Positions 1 to 8,753 of a stretch of 22,830 nucleotides of DNA are shown one piece after another. The position numbers were made by a program, and so were the translations under genes. The stretch comes from DATILI01 sp035476635. Its GTDB lineage: Bacteria > Pseudomonadota > Gammaproteobacteria > Burkholderiales > Burkholderiaceae_C. The first letter of the stretch is position 1. Every line of letters starts with the position of its first letter. The stretch is from the NCBI GenBank assembly GCA_035476635.1, contig DATILI010000345.1, positions 1-22,830 on the forward strand, read 5' to 3'. The notes beneath the pieces were generated by a model. It saw only the letters and a list, made by a program, of their open reading frames with translations, was not told where the DNA came from and searched no databases.

Positions 1-48
1 GCCCAAAGCGGCCTGCCATATTGACCCCCCGCGTAGGCGCCAAGGACA

Positions 49-126
49 CCGGGTGGCCGACTCCGTTCGTGTCCTCCGTCGGCCTGCGGCCGCCTCCCCC
101 TTTACCTCTCTACGTCGGCCACCCGG
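49..126 (-). repeat. structured repeat, copy 1 (inverted)
   Basis: Perfect 12-bp inverted arms (49-60 CCGGGTGGCCGA with 115-126 TCGGCCACCCGG) enclose a core of about 54 bp. Read on the minus strand the core matches those of copies 2 and 3: it starts CGTAGAGAGG, has a central hairpin GGCC-GCA-GGCC, then GGAGGACACGAACGGAG. The arms are unrelated in sequence to those of copies 2 and 3. Confidence 0.75.
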
Positions 127-190
127 CGCCCTTGGCTGTGATCGCACTGCTTGGTTTGCGCATCGTTGAACAACGACTGCGCTCAAAGAG

Positions 191-278
191 CAGGCCGGTG
201 AGGCGCTCTGCGTAGAGAAGTAGAGGGGGAGGCCGCAGGCCGGAGGACATGAACGGAGCAGAGTGCCTCGCCGGCCTG
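191..278 (+). repeat. structured repeat, copy 2
   Basis: A 21-bp stem (191-211 with 258-278) has 19 Watson-Crick pairs and two G-U type pairs (199/270 and 205/264) when read as plus-strand RNA. Inner arm sequence is GGTGAGGCGCTCTGC. The loop is the conserved core: CGTAGAGAAG, a G-rich run, the hairpin GGCC-GCA-GGCC, then GGAGGACATGAACGGA. It could form a cruciform in DNA or a long hairpin in RNA. Confidence 0.8.
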
Positions 279-463
279 ATCCGGCACCGATTGCGCACAC
301 CGCAGAAATTCAAATGGCCGGCCGCTCGTGGCCGTCTCCGGCAGTTGCGCATATCGTAGCGCGACTCGGCTTCGAGCCCGTTCCAGTCTGTCACGCTTCG
401 TCCTCGCACAGACGCCTCGGGGAGTCCCGCTAGGTGACGCGTGACAAGCCATCAATGATTGAA

Positions 464-555
464 GATCAGGGCGGTGAGGCGCTCTGCGTAGTGAAATAAA
501 GGAGAAGCCGAAGGCGGGGGACATTCGCGGAGCAGAGTGCCTCGCCGCTCTGATC
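464..555 (+). repeat. structured repeat, copy 3
   Basis: A 24-bp stem (464-487 with 532-555) has 21 Watson-Crick pairs and three G-U type pairs (470/549, 475/544, 481/538) read as plus-strand RNA. The inner part matches copy 2, but the outer part differs and still pairs (GATCAGGG with CTCTGATC). The core is more diverged, with the central hairpin reduced to GCC-GAA-GGC. It ends 39 bp before the stop codon of the LysR gene, so it could also affect the 3' end of that transcript. Confidence 0.8.
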
Positions 556-594
556 CTGCACCGACGTCAGAAAGCGCGTTGGAGCGAACGGCCA

Positions 595-1509
595 TCACAC
601 CTTCGGCAATGCTTCCCACCAGCGCGGCCCGAACCAGCCCTGCAGATAGGCGATGAAGGCCTGCACCTTGCCCGGCACCAGCTTGGGCGAGGGAAACACC
701 GCGTGGATTTCCTGCTCGGGCAGCGTGTGGTCCCTGAGCACTTCCACCACATGGCCGGAGGCCAATGAGTCCTCGGCCACATAGCGCGGCAGCGCCGCAA
801 CGCCCAGGCCGCCACGCGCTGCGGCCAGCACGGCCGAGAGATTGTTGGAGCGCAGCTTGCCCGTCACCGGCACCGTAACGGGCTCGCTTTTTGGCGTGAG
901 GAGCCGCCACACATCGTCGCCCTGCACGCTGGAGTAGATCAGCGCGTTGTGCGCGCTCAAGTCCTGCGGGCGCTTGGGCACGCCGTGCTTCTTCAGGTAT
1001 TTGGGCGCAGCCACCAGCACCCAGGGATTCATGCCGAGAAAGCGCGCGCCCAGGGTGGAGTCGGCCAGCTTGCCCATGCGCACGGCCACGTCGATGCCCT
1101 GCGCCACCAGGTCGGTGTAGCGGTCTTCAAAGCTCAGGTCGACTTGCACCTGCGGATGCTTGGCCATGAAATCCAGCGCCAGCGGCACGATGACCCGGCG
1201 GCCGAAGGCGACCGAGGTGCCGATGCGCAGCAAGCCCTGGGCCTGCGTCTGGCGCAACCGCACGATGTTGTCGGCCTCTTCCGCCTCGCGCACGATGGAC
1301 TTGCACTTTTCATAGTACAGCGCGCCGGTTTCCGTGAGGCTCACGCCGCGCGTGTTGCGGTTGAGCAGGCGCACCTTCAGGCGCTCCTCGGTGGCGGCCA
1401 CCTGCTTGGTCACGGTGGGCTGGGTGGTGGCGAATTCCTTGGCGGCCTTGGAGAAGCTGCCGGTCTCCACCACGCGCACAAACATGTGCATTGCCTGCAA
1501 TCTGTCCAT
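595..1509 (-). CDS. LysR-family transcriptional regulator
   Basis: A 304-residue protein of normal LysR length. Residues 1-60 form the winged helix-turn-helix (FVRVVETGSFSKAAKEF, then QPTVTKQVAATEERL, then LLNRNTRGVSLTETG), and residues about 90-295 are the effector-binding domain. It resembles the CrgA-like group common in Burkholderiales. It is divergent from gcl, with 111 bp between the two start codons, the classic arrangement for a LysR protein controlling its neighbour and itself. A palindrome fitting a LysR box lies in that gap. The likely role is control of glyoxylate use; the co-inducer cannot be read from sequence. The ATG at 1509 is chosen because MDRLQAMHMF is the normal start of the family. 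No strong Shine-Dalgarno sequence is visible, and the promoter probably overlaps the palindrome. Confidence 0.93.
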   Translation of the reverse strand: MDRLQAMHMFVRVVETGSFSKAAKEFATTQPTVTKQVAATEERLKVRLLNRNTRGVSLTETGALYYEKCKSIVREAEEADNIVRLRQTQAQGLLRIGTSVAFGRRVIVPLALDFMAKHPQVQVDLSFEDRYTDLVAQGIDVAVRMGKLADSTLGARFLGMNPWVLVAAPKYLKKHGVPKRPQDLSAHNALIYSSVQGDDVWRLLTPKSEPVTVPVTGKLRSNNLSAVLAAARGGLGVAALPRYVAEDSLASGHVVEVLRDHTLPEQEIHAVFPSPKLVPGKVQAFIAYLQGWFGPRWWEALPKV

Positions 1510-1527
1510 GCCCGCAGTGTAGTCACT

Positions 1528-1544
1528 TATTCCGCTGTGGAATA
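1528..1544. promoter_or_regulatory. candidate LysR operator between lysR and gcl
   Basis: TATTCCGCTGTGGAATA is a perfect inverted repeat (6-bp arms, 5-bp centre) containing the T-N11-A pattern of LysR boxes (TTCCGCTGTGGAA). It lies 18 bp upstream of the lysR start and 76 bp upstream of the gcl start, a position suited to repressing lysR and activating gcl. Binding by the adjacent regulator is inferred. Confidence 0.6.
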
Positions 1545-1620
1545 GGTTTTATGGCCTGCTGCCGCCTTCCGCAAACACCCTGCCCTCCCTAAAGTCCACT
1601 CAACCAAAGGAGATTTCGAC

Positions 1621-3414
<1,794 letters not shown>

Positions 3415-3422
3415 GGAAAATC

Positions 3423-4202
3423 ATGCCTAGATTCGCCGCCAACCTCACGATGCTCTTCACCGAAGTACCCTTCATGGAGCGCTTCGCTGCAGCCCGCGCC
3501 GCCGGCTTCGACGTCGTGGAATATCTTTTCCCCTACGCCTACCCGAAGGCCGAACTGGTTGCCGCTCTCAAGCACAACCAGCTCACCCAGGTGCTGCACA
3601 ACCTGCCGGCCGGCGACTGGGATGCCGGCGAGCGCGGCATTGCCTGCCATCCGGACCGCGTCAGCGAATTCCGCGACGGCGTGGCGCGCGCCATCGACTA
3701 CGCAAAGGCGCTGGGCTGCCCGCAAGTCAACTGCCTGGCAGGCAAGATACCGGCGGGTGTGCTGCGCGAGCATGCGCATGTCACCTTCGTCGGCAACCTG
3801 AAGTTCGCCGCCGCCCAGCTCAAGGAAGTGGGCATCCGCCTGTTGATCGAACCGATCAACCACTACGACATTCCGGGTTTCTTCCTCACGCGCACGGACC
3901 AGGCGCTGGCCATCGTCGAGGAGGTGGGCTCGGACAACTTGTTCGTGCAGTACGACATCTACCACGCCCAGCGCATGGAAGGCGAGCTCGGCAACACGCT
4001 CAAGAACCACTTGGGCCGCATCGGCCACATTCAGCTGGCCGACAACCCCGGGCGCAACGAACCCGGCACCGGCGAGATCAACTACCGCTGGCTGTTCCAG
4101 CACATCGACGCTTTGGGCTACACCGGTGCGATCGGCTGCGAATACAAGCCCAAGACCACCACCACGCAAGGCCTGGCCTGGCGTACGGCCCTCACCTCCT
4201 AA
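3423..4202 (+). CDS. hyi: hydroxypyruvate isomerase
   Basis: A 259-residue TIM-barrel protein of the xylose isomerase-like family, the same size as E. coli Hyi (258). It interconverts hydroxypyruvate and tartronate semialdehyde. The two glutamates that bind metal and act in catalysis fall at the expected places, E143 (LLIEPINHYD) and E240 (GCEYKP). The N-terminal MPRFAANLTMLFTE is typical for the family. The Shine-Dalgarno AAGGAAAA overlaps the end of gcl, whose stop lies 8 bp upstream, so translation may be coupled. Position between gcl and glxR supports the specific name over a generic sugar isomerase. Confidence 0.95.
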   Translation: MPRFAANLTMLFTEVPFMERFAAARAAGFDVVEYLFPYAYPKAELVAALKHNQLTQVLHNLPAGDWDAGERGIACHPDRVSEFRDGVARAIDYAKALGCPQVNCLAGKIPAGVLREHAHVTFVGNLKFAAAQLKEVGIRLLIEPINHYDIPGFFLTRTDQALAIVEEVGSDNLFVQYDIYHAQRMEGELGNTLKNHLGRIGHIQLADNPGRNEPGTGEINYRWLFQHIDALGYTGAIGCEYKPKTTTTQGLAWRTALTS

Positions 4203-4214
4203 GGAAAAAAGTAA

Positions 4215-5126
4215 ATGACCAAATCCGGACTCAAACTCGGCTTCATCGGCCTGGGCATCATGGGCGCGCCCATGGCCGGCCACCTGCTCAACGCCGGCCA
4301 TGTGCTGTTCGTGAACTCGCACAGCAAGGTGCCGCAGGAGTTGATCGATGGCGGCGTGACCATCTGCACCCATGCGCGCGGCGTGGCCGAGCGCGCGGAC
4401 ATCGTCTTCGTGATGGTGCCCGACACCCCCGACGTCGAACTCGTGCTGTTCGGCGAGTACGGCGTGGCCTCGGGCCTGTCCAAGGGCAAGACCGTCATCG
4501 ACTGCAGCTCGATCGACCCGATTGCCACGCGCGGCTTCGCAAAAAAGATCCAGGCCCTGGGCTGCGATTATCTGGACGCCCCGGTCTCCGGCGGCGAAGT
4601 CGGCGCCAAGGCCGCCAGCCTGACCATCATGGTCGGCGGCGAGCAAAATGCCTTCGACCGCGTCAAGCCGCTGTTCGACCTGATGGGCAAGAACGTCACC
4701 CTGGTGGGCGCCGCGGGCGACGGCCAGGTTTGCAAGGTCGCCAACCAGATCATCGTGGCGCTGAACATCGCCGCCGTGGGCGAGGCGCTGGTGTTCGCCT
4801 CCAAGGCCGGGGCCGATCCGGCCAAGGTACGCCAGGCGCTGATGGGCGGCTTCGCCTCCTCGCGCATCCTGGAGGTGCATGGCGAGCGCATGATCAAGCG
4901 CACTTTCGCGCCGGGTTTTCGCATCGCCCTGCACCAGAAGGACCTGAACCTCGCCCTGCAAGGCGCGCGCGCCCTGGGTGTCGCGCTGCCGCAGACCGCG
5001 AGCGCGGCACAGCTCATGCAGTCGTGCGTGGCGCTGGGCCATGGCCAGGCCGACCACTCGGCACTGGTCAGGGCGCTGGAGAACATGGCGCAGCACCCAG
5101 TCGCCCCGGACGCCCCGGCGACCTGA
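4215..5126 (+). CDS. glxR: tartronate semialdehyde reductase (2-hydroxy-3-oxopropionate reductase)
   Basis: Reduces tartronate semialdehyde to D-glycerate with NAD(P)H, completing the glycerate route from glyoxylate. The 303 residues fit the beta-hydroxyacid dehydrogenase family. A Rossmann motif lies at G12-L-G-I-M-G17, the substrate loop at LDAPVSGGEVGA, and the catalytic lysine at K174 followed by N177 (GQVCKVANQ). The C-terminal all-helical domain spans about 168-290. It begins 12 bp after hyi with a Shine-Dalgarno (AAGGAAAA) nearly identical to that of hyi, so the three genes look like one operon. The sequence alone does not separate it fully from 3-hydroxyisobutyrate dehydrogenase or GarR; the operon does. 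Confidence 0.95.
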   Translation: MTKSGLKLGFIGLGIMGAPMAGHLLNAGHVLFVNSHSKVPQELIDGGVTICTHARGVAERADIVFVMVPDTPDVELVLFGEYGVASGLSKGKTVIDCSSIDPIATRGFAKKIQALGCDYLDAPVSGGEVGAKAASLTIMVGGEQNAFDRVKPLFDLMGKNVTLVGAAGDGQVCKVANQIIVALNIAAVGEALVFASKAGADPAKVRQALMGGFASSRILEVHGERMIKRTFAPGFRIALHQKDLNLALQGARALGVALPQTASAAQLMQSCVALGHGQADHSALVRALENMAQHPVAPDAPAT

Positions 5127-5196
5127 GCGGGCGCGGTAGTCTGCCACAAGGAGTCGTTACCCCAAGGTCAAAACTCAATCGCGTTTCCACGTACTT

Positions 5197-5243
5197 AAAG
5201 CGCTTTGCTTTGGAGTAGTCTTGTGCAACGCACAAGCAGGAGA
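5197..5243 (+). promoter_or_regulatory. maeB leader: palindrome and hairpin touching the Shine-Dalgarno
   Basis: The 10-bp palindrome AAAGCGCTTT lies at 5197-5206. A hairpin with perfect 7-bp arms (CTTGTGC-AAC-GCACAAG, 5220-5236) ends one base before the Shine-Dalgarno AGGAGA (5238-5243) of maeB. This could be an operator, or an RNA hairpin that helps expose or mask the ribosome binding site. No sigma-70 promoter of good quality was found nearby. Confidence 0.4.
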
Positions 5244-5250
5244 CGCGACC

Positions 5251-7551
5251 ATGAGCAAAGAACTTTCCCCGGCTGAACAAGCCCTGCGCGAAGCCGCGCG
5301 TGAATACCACCGTGTGCCCAGCAAGGGCAAGATTTCCGTCACGCCGACCAAGCCGCTTTCCAACCAGCGCGACCTTTCGCTGGCCTATTCGCCCGGGGTT
5401 GCCTACCCCTGCCTGGACATCGAGGCCGACCCGTCGCTGGCGGCCGAATACACCTCGCGCGGCAACCTGGTCGGCGTCATCACCAATGGCACGGCGGTGC
5501 TGGGCCTGGGCGACATCGGCCCGCTGGCCTCCAAGCCGGTGATGGAGGGCAAGGGCTGCCTGTTCAAGAAATTCGCCGGCATCGACGTGTTCGACATCGA
5601 ACTCGCCGAAAAAGACCCCGACAAGCTGGTCGAGATCATTGCCGCGCTGGAGCCCACCCTGGGCGGCATCAACCTGGAAGACATCAAGGCGCCCGAGTGC
5701 TTCTACATCGAGAGCAAACTGCGCGAGCGCATGAACATCCCGGTGTTCCACGACGACCAGCACGGTACGGCCATCATCTCCGCCGCGGCGCTGCTCAACG
5801 GGCTGGAACTGGTGGGCAAGAAGATCGATGAAGTGAAGATCGTGGTGTCGGGCGCCGGCGCCGCCGCCCTCGCCTGCCTGGACGTGATGGTCGGCCTGGG
5901 CGTCAAGCGCGCGAATGTCTTTGTCTGCGACTCCAAGGGCGTGATCTATGAAGGCCGCCCGGGCGGCTACGACAAGTCCAAGGCGCGCTACGCCCAGAAC
6001 ACGAACGACCGGACCCTGGCCGATGTCACGAAAGACGCCGATGTGTTCCTCGGCTGCTCGGCACCGGGCGTGTTGACGCAGGACATGGTCAAGACCATGG
6101 GGCCCAAGCCCATCATCCTGGCGCTGGCCAACCCCGAGCCGGAAATCCGGCCCGAACTGGCCAAGGCCGTGCGGCCGGACTGCATCATCGCCACCGGCCG
6201 TTCGGACTACCCGAACCAGGTCAACAACGTGCTGTGCTTTCCCTATATCTTCCGCGGCGCGTTGGATTGCGGCGCCACCAAGATCACCGAAGCCATGAAG
6301 CTGGCCTGCGTGCGCCAGATCGCCGACCTGGCCAAGGCCGACATCAGCGAGGAAGTGGCCAACGCCTATGCCGGCAAGGAGCTTTCGTTCGGGCCCGACT
6401 ACATCATCCCGACGCCCTTCGATTCGCGCTTGATCCTGCGCATTGCGCCGGCCGTGGCCAAGGCGGCGGCCGAGTCGGGCGTGGCCACGCGGCCGATCAC
6501 CGACTTCGACGCCTACCGCCAGAGCCTGACCCGCTTCGTCTACCAGACCGGCATGATCATGCGCCCGGTGTTCCAGGCCGCCAAGGAGGCGCCCGCCAAG
6601 CGCGTGGCATTTGCCGAGGGCGAAGACGAGCGCGTGCTGCGCGCCGCCCAGCTCGCCATCGATGACGGCCTCGCCACGCCGATCCTGATCGGCCGGCCGG
6701 CGGTGATCGAGGCGCGCATCGCCAAGGCCGGGCTGCGCATGAAGCTTGGCCACGACGTGGAATGCGTGAACCCCGAAAGCGATACGCGCTACCGCCAGTA
6801 CTGGGAGGCCTACCACCAGCGCATGGGACGCCACGGCGTCACCCCGGAGGCGGCCAAAGCGGCAGTGCGCCGCTCCAACACCTTGATCGGCGCCCTGTCG
6901 GTGCAACTGGGCGATGCCGACGCGCTGCTGTGCGGCCTGGTCGGCAAGTTCGATGCGCACCTGGACCATGTGCGCGACGTCATCGGCATGCGACCCGGCG
7001 CACCGGGCTTTGCCACGCTGAACGCATTGCTGCTGCCCGAGCGCACCCTGTTCATCGCCGACACCTACGTCAACGAGGACCCCAGCGCCGAGCTGCTGGC
7101 CAGCATCGCGGTGATGGCCGCCGCGGAAGTGCAGCGCTTCGGCCTGCCGCCCAAGGTGGCTTTTCTTTCGCACTCCAACTACGGCTCGTCCAGCCGCCCC
7201 TCGGCGCGCAAGATGCGCCTGGCGCGCGAGCTGTTCAGTGCGATGGCCCCGGATGTGGAATGCGATGGCGAGCTGCAAGGCGACTCGGCGCTGTCCGAGA
7301 CCGTGCGCCGCGGCAGCCTGATGGACACCGCCTTGAGCGGCGAGGCCAACCTGCTGATCTGCCCGAACCTGGACGCGGCCAACATCCTGTTCAACGTGCT
7401 CAAGATGACCGGCGGGCACGGCGTGACGGTTGGCCCGATCCTGCTTGGCGCGGCGGCTTCCGTGCATGTGCTCACGCCGTCGGCCACGGTGCGGCGCGTG
7501 GTCAACATGACGGCGCTGGCGGTGGCGGGCGCCAAGGCGGGCGGGGCGTAG
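5251..7551 (+). CDS. maeB: NADP-type malic enzyme with phosphotransacetylase-like domain
   Basis: Oxidative decarboxylation of malate to pyruvate and CO2, usually with NADP+, supplying pyruvate and NADPH. The 766 residues match the long MaeB form (E. coli MaeB 759). The malic-enzyme N domain covers about 15-155, with Y46 in LAYSPGVA and the metal-site residues E143-D144 and D168-D169 (FHDDQHGTA). The nucleotide-binding domain has GAGAAA at 201-206. The C-terminal part from about 435 (AEGEDERVL from 455) is the phosphotransacetylase-like domain, thought to be regulatory in this family. The open frame extends upstream to TTG 5221, but ATG 5251 is preferred because AGGAGA lies just upstream and MSKELSPAEQ starts like homologues. 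It follows glxR by 124 bp and is probably a separate unit. Confidence 0.95.
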   Translation: MSKELSPAEQALREAAREYHRVPSKGKISVTPTKPLSNQRDLSLAYSPGVAYPCLDIEADPSLAAEYTSRGNLVGVITNGTAVLGLGDIGPLASKPVMEGKGCLFKKFAGIDVFDIELAEKDPDKLVEIIAALEPTLGGINLEDIKAPECFYIESKLRERMNIPVFHDDQHGTAIISAAALLNGLELVGKKIDEVKIVVSGAGAAALACLDVMVGLGVKRANVFVCDSKGVIYEGRPGGYDKSKARYAQNTNDRTLADVTKDADVFLGCSAPGVLTQDMVKTMGPKPIILALANPEPEIRPELAKAVRPDCIIATGRSDYPNQVNNVLCFPYIFRGALDCGATKITEAMKLACVRQIADLAKADISEEVANAYAGKELSFGPDYIIPTPFDSRLILRIAPAVAKAAAESGVATRPITDFDAYRQSLTRFVYQTGMIMRPVFQAAKEAPAKRVAFAEGEDERVLRAAQLAIDDGLATPILIGRPAVIEARIAKAGLRMKLGHDVECVNPESDTRYRQYWEAYHQRMGRHGVTPEAAKAAVRRSNTLIGALSVQLGDADALLCGLVGKFDAHLDHVRDVIGMRPGAPGFATLNALLLPERTLFIADTYVNEDPSAELLASIAVMAAAEVQRFGLPPKVAFLSHSNYGSSSRPSARKMRLARELFSAMAPDVECDGELQGDSALSETVRRGSLMDTALSGEANLLICPNLDAANILFNVLKMTGGHGVTVGPILLGAAASVHVLTPSATVRRVVNMTALAVAGAKAGGA

Positions 7552-7664
7552 GAGGACACGCGGCGCGCGGGCCGCGCTGACCATGAGCACGCCAGGGTTA
7601 TGGCGCATTCTTCGGAAAGCCGCTCCATACTGACCACCCATTTGCCAAAGCTCCGGGGTCGATC

Positions 7665-8678
7665 ATGAAGACAAAGAATGCCCTGCGTCTTTTCGTGTTT
7701 GCGTTTCTGGTGTCCTTGGTCGCCGCCTGCGGCGGCGGGGGCAGCGATGGCAGCGCGGCGGGCGGCAGCGCCACGGTGCTGGACAGCTTCGGGCGCGTCG
7801 TTCCGCCCGGTGACGCCAGCGGTGTAGGCGGCGATGGCGATGCGGCCGGTGCCGATGGCACAGCCGGCGACGGCGCCCCGATCGTCGGCGGCGCAGTCGT
7901 CATCACCGATGCGGGGGGCAAGACGGCCAACGCAACGACGGACAGCAGCGGCTACTACCGCGCCAACGTGACCGGCTTCACACCGCCATTCGTCGTGCGG
8001 GTCACCAGGACCGATGGAACGGTCCGGCGGGCGCCGAGTGTCACGCCGCTCAAGAAAGGCGGCTTCATCACCATCAACATCAGCGGCATCACCGACAAGA
8101 TCGCGTCCGATGTGGCCATTGCAGGCGGATTGTCCGGCTCCAGCCAGTTGACCCCGGCCGTCGTTTCGGCCCATGCGTCCTCCATCGGCACTTCTCTGGC
8201 CGCCTTGCGAACGGCATTGACCTCGGTAATCGTCACGGCAGGCATCGCGGCGGCGTCCTACGATCCCTTGATCACCCCGTTCCTGGCAGACCACACGGGG
8301 TACGATTTTGTTCTGGACAACACGGTGATCACCGTGGCGCCGGGCGGCGGCACATCCGTCTCGATTGAACCGGGCTTCCAGCCCAGCGTTCCGGCCTATG
8401 CCGGCACCTACACGGGCACCTTCGCGGGAGACGATCAGGGGACGTTCACCGTCACCATCAACAGCAGCGGCTTCATCTCGGGCACGGCCACGTCGCAGAC
8501 CTTCGGCACCGAATCGATTACGGGGCAAGTGGCCTCAGGCGGCTCGGCGAACTTCGGTGGCAGCAGCAGCAGCGACGGGACGTTCTCCGGCAGCATCTCA
8601 CCCGAAGGCGTGTTCTCGGGAACCTGGAGCGACGTGGAGGTCAACCACAATGGCACCTTCATCGGTACGCGCCAGTAG
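7665..8678 (+). CDS. lipoprotein with carboxypeptidase-regulatory-like and beta-repeat regions
   Basis: A 337-residue exported lipoprotein of unknown function. Residues 2-21 are a signal peptide (two lysines, then LFVFAFLVSLVAA) ending in a lipobox V-A-A-C with C22, followed by a flexible Gly/Ser/Asp-rich stretch to about 70. Residues about 72-115 (VVITDAGGKTANATTDSSGYY...) look like a carboxypeptidase-regulatory beta-sandwich. Residues about 250-337 are rich in short beta-strands with repeated G-T-F/G-T-Y patterns ending GTFIGTRQ, as in many proteobacterial surface lipoproteins. It lies 75 bp before the caspase-fold gene in the same direction, so the two may share a transcript and a compartment. 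The Shine-Dalgarno is weak (GGGG before the ATG). Composition and export are clear; a function is not. Confidence 0.85.
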   Translation: MKTKNALRLFVFAFLVSLVAACGGGGSDGSAAGGSATVLDSFGRVVPPGDASGVGGDGDAAGADGTAGDGAPIVGGAVVITDAGGKTANATTDSSGYYRANVTGFTPPFVVRVTRTDGTVRRAPSVTPLKKGGFITINISGITDKIASDVAIAGGLSGSSQLTPAVVSAHASSIGTSLAALRTALTSVIVTAGIAAASYDPLITPFLADHTGYDFVLDNTVITVAPGGGTSVSIEPGFQPSVPAYAGTYTGTFAGDDQGTFTVTINSSGFISGTATSQTFGTESITGQVASGGSANFGGSSSSDGTFSGSISPEGVFSGTWSDVEVNHNGTFIGTRQ

Positions 8679-8753
8679 TCGCCAAAGACAGCGCCTGTTC
8701 AACCCCCTCAACCCTGGCCAGCGATTGGAGTCCCAAGAACCGAGGTTGCATTC

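Larger units (their letters stand above)
1..594. other. gene-free left edge made of repeats
   Basis: No convincing gene lies here. The short open frames on both strands run through the inverted-repeat elements, have arginine/serine-rich composition typical of GC-rich shadow frames, and lack ribosome binding sites. The region holds three copies of one structured repeat (49-126, 191-278, 464-555; listed separately). Between copies 2 and 3 is about 185 bp of unexplained sequence. The right flanks of copies 2 and 3 are alike (both read CTGATCC, one differing base, GCACCGA), so the homology continues a little past the arms. Confidence 0.7.

Noticed and set aside
191..278. Integron attC site
   Set aside because: The size and imperfect arms are suggestive, but no GTTRRRY/RYYYAAC core sites and no integrase are visible.
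183..524. Minus-strand frame of 113 codons in the repeat region
   Set aside because: It runs through repeat copies 2 and 3; repeated peptide pieces (RRAPHRP) come from the repeats, not from a protein.
191..555. Retron or reverse-transcriptase-associated ncRNA
   Set aside because: No reverse transcriptase or effector gene is nearby; the elements occur as several copies without a linked protein.
5068..7641. 857-codon open frame on the minus strand opposite maeB
   Set aside because: It mirrors maeB; His/Gly/Arg/Ala-rich sequence with no domain is the usual antisense shadow in GC-rich DNA, and maeB itself is unmistakable.
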